DNA from: DASUPK01 sp035265665
GTDB lineage: Bacteria > Actinomycetota > Thermoleophilia > Solirubrobacterales > 70-9
Assembly: GCA_035265665.1 (NCBI GenBank)
Contig: DATFOK010000151.1
Span: 1-9,002 of the forward strand
DNA length: 9,002 nt
Direction: 5' to 3'
Below, in pieces: positions 5,197-9,002 of the stretch. A program made the position numbers and the translations under genes. Numbering within the stretch: the stretch's first letter is position 1; every line of letters begins with the position of its first letter. A model generated the notes under the pieces. The model saw only the letters and a list, made by a program, of their open reading frames with translations, was not told the DNA's origin and did no database searches.

Positions 5197-6290
5197 CCCG
5201 AGGGCTGGGCCTCGGCCTCGGTTTCGGCGGGCTTGCCGTTCGCCATCCCGTAGGCCTCCGCGAGCTCCGGGTCCTTCTTCGCAAGCATCTCCGCGAGGTT
5301 GACCATCACCTTGCACTGCTTCCAGGTGGCGTCGTCCTGCATCTTGCCGTCGATCATGTGGACGCCGGCGCCGTCCGGGATCGCCTCGATCACCTTCATC
5401 GCGAACTTGACCTCCTCCGGCGGCGGGCTGAATACCTTCTTGGCGATCTCGATCTGAACCGGGTGGAGCGACCAGGCGCCGACGCACCCGAGCAGGAACG
5501 CGGCGCGGAACTGGGTCTCGCAGCCCTCGGTGTCCTTGATGTCGCCGTAGGGGCCGTAGAACGGCAGGATCCCGGCGGAGGTGCAGGCATCGACCATGCG
5601 CGCGATCGAGTAGTGCCAGGGATCCTGCTGCGCCGTCGCTCGCGGGGCGTCGGGGTTGTCGGGGTCGGGGTCCTCGATCACCCGGTAGGCGGGATGGCCG
5701 CCCCCGACGCGCGTGGTCTTCATGCGCCGGAATGCGGCGAGGTCGGCGGGCCCGAAGCTCATGCCCTGCATCCGTGGGCTCGCTGTCGCGATCTCCTCCA
5801 GGTTGACCACGCCGAGCGAGGTCTCGAGGATCGCGTGGATCAAGAGCGGCTTCTCGAGCTTCGCCTTCGCCTCGAGTTGGGCGAGTAGGCGGTCGACGTA
5901 GTGGATGTCCCAGGGCCCCTCGACCTTGGGGACCATGATCACCTCCAGCTTGCCCCCGATCTCGGTGACCAGCTGCGTGAGGTCGTCGAGCACCCAGGGG
6001 CTCTCCAGCGCGTTCACTCGAGTCCAGAGCTGGGTCTCGCCGAAATCGACCTCCTTGCCGACCTCGATCAGTCCATCCCGGGCCGGGACCTTCTTGTCGA
6101 CCGGGATCGCGTCCTCGAGGTTGCCGAGCAGGATGTCGGCCTGCTTGGCCATGTCGGGGACTTTGGCCCGCATCTTCTCGTTGGAGGCGTCGAAGAAGTG
6201 GATCATCCGCGAGGGCTTGAAGGGGATCTCGCGGGGCGGCTCGGGGGCATCGATCGCCAGGGGCTGGAAGAAGTCGCGTGGATTTCTCAT
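5193..6290 (-). CDS. HpcH/HpaI-family CoA-ester lyase, malyl-CoA lyase-like
   Basis: This 365-residue TIM-barrel enzyme resembles L-malyl-CoA/beta-methylmalyl-CoA lyase (Mcl1), which reversibly cleaves malyl-CoA to acetyl-CoA and glyoxylate with Mg2+. Family residues recognisable by alignment from memory with the Rhodobacter enzyme are Arg91 (TRVNALE), the metal ligands Glu156 (ILETSLG) and Asp183 (GPADLAAF), and Asp319 in GKMQDDATWKQ of the C-terminal lid. The barrel block usually written LDLEDS is here GNLEDA (56-61). A charged tail follows the lid (from about 337). Methylmalyl- or citramalyl-CoA are alternative substrates. The ATG at 6290 begins near the usual family start; the nearby GGAG is very close, so initiation may be weak or leaderless-like. 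It overlaps the thioesterase by 4 bp and is divergent from the GNAT gene by 55 bp. Confidence 0.87.
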   Translation of the reverse strand: MRNPRDFFQPLAIDAPEPPREIPFKPSRMIHFFDASNEKMRAKVPDMAKQADILLGNLEDAIPVDKKVPARDGLIEVGKEVDFGETQLWTRVNALESPWVLDDLTQLVTEIGGKLEVIMVPKVEGPWDIHYVDRLLAQLEAKAKLEKPLLIHAILETSLGVVNLEEIATASPRMQGMSFGPADLAAFRRMKTTRVGGGHPAYRVIEDPDPDNPDAPRATAQQDPWHYSIARMVDACTSAGILPFYGPYGDIKDTEGCETQFRAAFLLGCVGAWSLHPVQIEIAKKVFSPPPEEVKFAMKVIEAIPDGAGVHMIDGKMQDDATWKQCKVMVNLAEMLAKKDPELAEAYGMANGKPAETEAEAQPSG

Positions 6291-6333
6291 GCTCCGAACG
6301 CTACCTGGGCGGCTGCCCCCGCCGCGCCGTGGA

Positions 6334-6339
6334 TAGCCT
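6334..6339 (+). promoter_or_regulatory. -10 box (TAGCCT) of a probable leaderless promoter for the GNAT gene
   Basis: TAGCCT fits TANNNT and ends 6 nt before ATG 6346, the same spacing as TACAAT before the ArsR-type gene at 376. No Shine-Dalgarno precedes the ATG. The shared geometry supports leaderless transcription in this genome; the -35 side is not recognisable. Confidence 0.4.
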
Positions 6340-6345
6340 CACCGT

Positions 6346-6792
6346 ATGGCGAAGATCCGTGAGGCACAGCCGGTGGAGGTCGAGCGCGTCCTCGGCATGT
6401 ACGAGTGGCTCTTCGCCCCGCCCGGCTCAGTGCCGCCTCGCTGGGACGCCGAGCACGCTCGGTCCGCGATCGTCCAGGCGATCGAGGATCCCTCCTCGGC
6501 GGTTCTCGTCGCGGAGCACCGGGGCGAGCTGCTCGGTCTCTGCACCGCCTACCTCGAGATGAACTCGGTGCGCTTCGGCCCGCGCTGCTGGGTCGAGGAC
6601 CTCGCCGTCAGCCCCGACCATCGCTCGCAGCGCGTGGGGAAGGCCCTGCTCGATGCGGCCAAGGACTGGGCCCGGGAACGCGGCGCCACCCACCTCGAGC
6701 TCGACAGCGGCGATGACCGGCTCGACGCGCATCGCTTCTACCAGCGGGAGAGCCCGTCCTGGACCTCGCGCTGCTTCGCCTGGGAGCTCTGA
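6346..6792 (+). CDS. GNAT-family N-acetyltransferase
   Basis: This 148-residue single-domain acetyltransferase uses acetyl-CoA to acetylate an amine that cannot be inferred. Motif A is clear: beta-4 CWVEDLAVSP (81-90), then the pyrophosphate-binding loop and helix DHRSQRVGKALLDAA (91-105) with Q95-R-V-G98-K-A100 in the Q/R-x-x-G-x-G/A position. ATHLELDSG (114-122) is beta-5 and RLDAHRFYQRE (125-135) is the motif B helix found in most GNATs. The N-terminal IREAQPVEVERVLGMY is the usual first strand and helix. It lies divergent from the CoA-ester lyase and 54 bp upstream of the PadR gene on the same strand, so the two may share a transcript, although PadR has its own regulatory region. Confidence 0.85.
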   Translation: MAKIREAQPVEVERVLGMYEWLFAPPGSVPPRWDAEHARSAIVQAIEDPSSAVLVAEHRGELLGLCTAYLEMNSVRFGPRCWVEDLAVSPDHRSQRVGKALLDAAKDWARERGATHLELDSGDDRLDAHRFYQRESPSWTSRCFAWEL

Positions 6793-6799
6793 CGCGATG

Positions 6800-6819
6800 C
6801 GTTACGATATATCGCGTTA
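6800..6819. promoter_or_regulatory. Palindrome CGATATATCG flanked by CGTTA repeats, candidate PadR operator
   Basis: A perfect 10-bp palindrome CGATATATCG (6805-6814) is flanked on both sides by the direct repeat CGTTA (6800-6804 and 6815-6819). The AT-rich core in otherwise GC-rich DNA, 33 bp before the PadR start, suggests an autoregulatory site that may overlap the promoter. A second small palindrome, ATCATGAT, lies at 6821-6828. Binding by the PadR protein is inferred. Confidence 0.5.
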
Positions 6820-6846
6820 GATCATGATTGATCGAAAGGATTCCCG

Positions 6847-7362
6847 ATGCACAGACAGAGAGGCCGTCACGGATATGGACGGCACGAGATGAAGGGCGGT
6901 CGCGGATACGGCCGCGGGGGGCGCCATCGCGTTCGCCGGGGCGACGTCCGCAGCGCGATCCTGGCGCTGCTCGACGACCGGTCCATGCACGGCTACGAGA
7001 TGATCCAGGAGCTCGAGGAGCGCACAGGCGGCCGCTGGACGCCGAGCGCCGGCTCGATCTACCCGACCCTCCAGCTGCTCGAGGACGAGGGCCTGGTCAC
7101 GGCCGAGGAGGTCGACGGGCGCAAGGTCTATTCGCTGACCGAGGCGGGGCAGGAGGCCGCGCCGAAGCGCAGCGAGGGTGGCCGCCCGTGGGAGCAGGGT
7201 GACGAGGACTCGCCCCGCTTCGTGGCCCGGCAGGAGATGTTCAAGCTCATGGGCGCCGCCAAGCAGCTCGCACGCGCGGACGACGACGAGCAGCTCACCA
7301 AGGCGGCGGAGATCCTCAAGGACACCCGTCGCAAGCTCTACGGCCTGCTGGCCGAGGAGTAG
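6847..7362 (+). CDS. PadR-family winged-helix transcriptional regulator
   Basis: This 171-residue regulator has the PadR wHTH: VRSAILALLDDRSMHGYEMIQ (34-54) with the signature HGYE, ERTGGRW, then the recognition segment TPSAGSIYPTLQLLEDEGLV (65-84) and the wing EEVDGRKVYSLTEAGQE. A polar linker (106-122) leads to a helical dimerisation part (126-168). The first 30 residues are a Gly/Arg/His-rich basic leader (RGRHGYGRHE, GGRGYGRGGRHR) before the fold and may contact DNA. Start: AAAGGA (6835-6840) lies 6 nt before ATG 6847, a good ribosome site. PadR proteins repress efflux or stress genes and are released by small molecules; no transporter lies beside it here, so its target and ligand are unknown. 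Its stop abuts the stop of the convergent SnoaL-like gene. Confidence 0.9.
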   Translation: MHRQRGRHGYGRHEMKGGRGYGRGGRHRVRRGDVRSAILALLDDRSMHGYEMIQELEERTGGRWTPSAGSIYPTLQLLEDEGLVTAEEVDGRKVYSLTEAGQEAAPKRSEGGRPWEQGDEDSPRFVARQEMFKLMGAAKQLARADDDEQLTKAAEILKDTRRKLYGLLAEE

Positions 7363-7367
7363 CTACT
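7358..7367. other. Shared palindromic stop TAG|CTA between convergent padR and the SnoaL-like gene
   Basis: The PadR stop TAG (7360-7362) abuts CTA (7363-7365), the TAG stop of the leftward SnoaL-like gene, within the 10-bp palindrome AGTAGCTACT. The arrangement is the same as at 3508-3513. Confidence 0.85.
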
Positions 7368-7830
7368 TGCCTGTGGGGCGGTCGGGGTCGAGCCCGGCCG
7401 CCTCGAGCGCGTCCTCCTGTTCGAGATAGAAGATGGCGCGGGCGAGCCTCCCGTCCCGCACGGTCCAGACGGCGCCGCCATCGTGTTCAACCTCAATGCC
7501 GCCCGTCTTCGAGGTCGCGATCAGCCTGACGAGATCGACGACGTCGTCTCCGGACAAGATCCGCTCCGCGAGCTCGATACGGAAGGCCTCGAACGGCTCG
7601 ACCCATTCCTCCCAGACCGCCCGGAACCCGTCGGCGCCGCGGCCCTCGAACGCGGTGCCACCGAGTTCGGCCGGCGCATGCATCTTCACCTCGAAATCGG
7701 GCTCGGCGATCTCGGCCAGGGTCGCGCGGACCTGTGCGCTCAATGTTTCGTCACCCAGGGCGGCGACGACGTCGTCCGCGTTCAGCACCTCCCAGAGCCG
7801 CTCGACTACCGCGAGCGCCTGATCACTCAT
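7363..7830 (-). CDS. SnoaL-like / NTF2-like domain protein
   Basis: This 155-residue protein looks like the NTF2-like cone-shaped alpha+beta barrel (SnoaL superfamily). It has N-terminal helices (ALAVVERLWEVLNADD, then LSAQVRATLAEIA), a strand DFEVKM, the GRGADGFRAVWEEWVEPFEAF helix region (63-83), then the strands RIELAERILSGDDVVDLVRLIATS, EVEHDGGAVWTVRDGRLARAIFYL, and a short helix DALEAAGL. The sheet alternation (GAVWTVRDGRL) is characteristic. Members are either enzymes (isomerases, cyclases, hydrolases) or ligand-binding proteins; no catalytic residue set can be assigned. ATG 7830 was chosen over an upstream in-frame start because homology begins there; no Shine-Dalgarno precedes it and an AT-rich GATTATT lies just upstream, so a leaderless start is possible. 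It is divergent from the acyl-CoA dehydrogenase by 56 bp and convergent with padR. Confidence 0.78.
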   Translation of the reverse strand: MSDQALAVVERLWEVLNADDVVAALGDETLSAQVRATLAEIAEPDFEVKMHAPAELGGTAFEGRGADGFRAVWEEWVEPFEAFRIELAERILSGDDVVDLVRLIATSKTGGIEVEHDGGAVWTVRDGRLARAIFYLEQEDALEAAGLDPDRPTGK

Positions 7831-7886
7831 ACCGGCAATAATCACGTACCGGAGGAGGGGCCTCAACCAACGACTTCAGAGGAGCC

Positions 7887-9002
7887 ATGGCCGTAGCCAC
7901 CGAGCAGCAGCAGACGACCTACCAGGAGATGACCGACGAGCAGCAGGCCATCGTCGAGATGGTCCGCAGCTTCGTCGACAACGAGATCCTCCCCAACGCC
8001 GAGGAGTACGACCACGAGGACAAGTTCCCCGAGCCGATCGTCGAGCAGATGAAGGAGCTCGGCCTCTTCGGGGTGACCATCCCTGAGGAGTTCGGCGGGA
8101 TGGGCCTCGACCTGACCACCTACGCGATGATCGTCGAGGAGCTCTCGCGCGGCTGGATCTCGATCTCGGGCGTCGTCAACACGCACTTCATCGGCTCCTA
8201 CCTGCTGATGAAGTTCGGCACCGACGAGCAGAAGCAGCATTTTCTGCCGAAGATGGCGACCGGCGAGATTCGCGCCGCCTTCTCGCTGTCGGAGCCCGAG
8301 GTCGGCTCCGACGTGCAAGGGATCAAGGCCACGGCCACCAAGGGGGACGACGGCAAGTGGGAGCTGAACGGCCAGAAGATGTGGGTCACCAACGGCCTGG
8401 GCTCGAGCGTCGTCTTCGTGCTGATGAAGAACGACCCGAAGGCGGACCCGCCCTACAAGGGGATGACCTGCTTCATCACGGAGAAGGAGCCCTGGAAGGA
8501 GACCAACGAGGGCAAGTTCGCAGGCCTCGAGATCCCGCCAAAGATCAAGAAGATGGGCTACAAGGGCGTCGAGTCCACCGAGCTTGTCTACAACGGCTAC
8601 AAGTGCCCGCCGGAGCGGATCCTCGGCGGCGAGGAGAAGGGCCTCGGGAAGGGATTCGTCCAGATGATGGACGCGCTCGAGGTCGGCCGGGTGAACGTCG
8701 CGGCTCGCGGCGTCGGCATCGCCCAGCGCGCCCTTGAGCTCGCGCTCCGCTACAGCCAGGAGCGGAAGACCTTCGGCAAGCCGATCGCCCAGCACCAGGC
8801 GATCCAGTTCAAGCTCGCCGACATGGCGACCAAGGTCGAGGCCGCCCGCCTCATCACTCGCAAGGCCGCGCGGATGAAGGACGCCGGCGAGCGCTCCGAC
8901 CTCGAGGCCGGGATGGCGAAGCTGCTCGCCTCCGAGACGGGCAAGGAGGTCGTGGAGGAGTCATTCCGCATCCACGGCGGCTACGGCTACTCGAAGGAGT
9001 AC
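7887..9002 (+). CDS. Acyl-CoA dehydrogenase, first 372 residues (cut by window edge)
   Basis: This FAD flavoenzyme oxidises acyl-CoA to trans-2-enoyl-CoA, passing electrons to ETF in beta-oxidation or branched amino-acid catabolism. The reading frame is open to the last base. In order: the N-terminal helical domain (about 16-130), FAD-contacting FSLSEPEVGSD (132-142) and KMWVTNG (164-170), the beta domain to about 250, and the C-terminal helical domain with GRVNVAARGVGIAQ (267-280), YSQERKTFGKPI (289-300) and IHGGYGYSKEY (362-372). Glu371 sits where short/medium-chain enzymes have their catalytic base. Against the usual signature the first FAD motif has Val139 where a small residue is common. 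A GAGGAG lies 2 nt before ATG 7887. Chain length or substrate cannot be read, and about 10-20 C-terminal residues are probably missing. Confidence 0.93.
   Translation, partial: MAVATEQQQTTYQEMTDEQQAIVEMVRSFVDNEILPNAEEYDHEDKFPEPIVEQMKELGLFGVTIPEEFGGMGLDLTTYAMIVEELSRGWISISGVVNTHFIGSYLLMKFGTDEQKQHFLPKMATGEIRAAFSLSEPEVGSDVQGIKATATKGDDGKWELNGQKMWVTNGLGSSVVFVLMKNDPKADPPYKGMTCFITEKEPWKETNEGKFAGLEIPPKIKKMGYKGVESTELVYNGYKCPPERILGGEEKGLGKGFVQMMDALEVGRVNVAARGVGIAQRALELALRYSQERKTFGKPIAQHQAIQFKLADMATKVEAARLITRKAARMKDAGERSDLEAGMAKLLASETGKEVVEESFRIHGGYGYSKEY

Noticed and set aside
5197..5487. Extended N-terminus of the thioesterase inside the lyase gene
   Set aside because: The extra residues are an out-of-frame reading of the lyase gene; hotdog thioesterases start near GTG 5196.
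7863..8795. 310-codon open frame antisense to the acyl-CoA dehydrogenase
   Set aside because: It is a shadow frame; the sense strand encodes a clear acyl-CoA dehydrogenase with all family motifs.
1..9002. Defence system, prophage, insertion sequence, CRISPR array, tRNA or rRNA
   Set aside because: No transposase, integrase, nuclease or repeat-spacer pattern and no RNA gene was recognised on either strand; the GC-rich codon use appears uniform.

Overview
The window is a high-GC chromosomal segment that reads like an actinobacterium. The product set and the phrasing of several proteins (tandem USP, GTP-type PEPCK, CoA-ester lyase, SnoaL-like and GNAT proteins) suggest the Thermoleophilia/Solirubrobacterales side of the phylum. 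That placement is an inference from protein style, not from a marker gene. Coding density is very high. Starts include several GTGs, two gene pairs overlap by a GTGA tetranucleotide, and at least two genes have a TANNNT -10-like box ending 6 nt before ATG with no Shine-Dalgarno, as expected for leaderless transcripts. I see no tRNA, rRNA, insertion sequence, CRISPR array or phage gene.

Layout. 1-708: a divergent efflux/regulator module. A DHA2-type MFS transporter (leftward, cut by the window edge) is translationally coupled to a 42-aa microprotein. Facing away is an ArsR-type repressor, and between them lie two copies of an 18-bp operator-like palindrome. 709-1595: a hairpin-containing spacer, then a two-domain universal stress protein. 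1702-3510: pckG (GTP-dependent PEP carboxykinase) with a Cys-to-Ser change in its P-loop signature. 3511-6290: a leftward group read in the order CoA-ester lyase (malyl-CoA lyase-like), hotdog acyl-CoA thioesterase (overlapping by 4 bp), then a secreted protein with three Cys-paired repeat modules. 6346-7362: a rightward GNAT acetyltransferase and a PadR-family regulator preceded by a small palindrome. 7363-7830: a leftward SnoaL/NTF2-like protein. 7887-9002: the start of an acyl-CoA dehydrogenase that leaves the window just after its catalytic glutamate.

How the genes may work together. The metabolic genes all sit around acyl-CoA and C4-acid metabolism. Acyl-CoA dehydrogenase feeds beta-oxidation, the lyase/thioesterase pair could make malate from glyoxylate and acetyl-CoA (or cleave a methylmalyl/citramalyl-type CoA ester), and PEPCK would draw oxaloacetate into PEP. 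This link is inferred from proximity. Only the lyase-thioesterase pair has strong physical linkage.

Most of the window is ordinary chromosomal content. The points most worth a second look are the lyase-thioesterase couple, the twin operators with a probable leaderless promoter, the PEPCK signature substitution, the secreted three-module repeat protein, and two convergent gene pairs that end in back-to-back TAG|CTA stops with no intergenic base.
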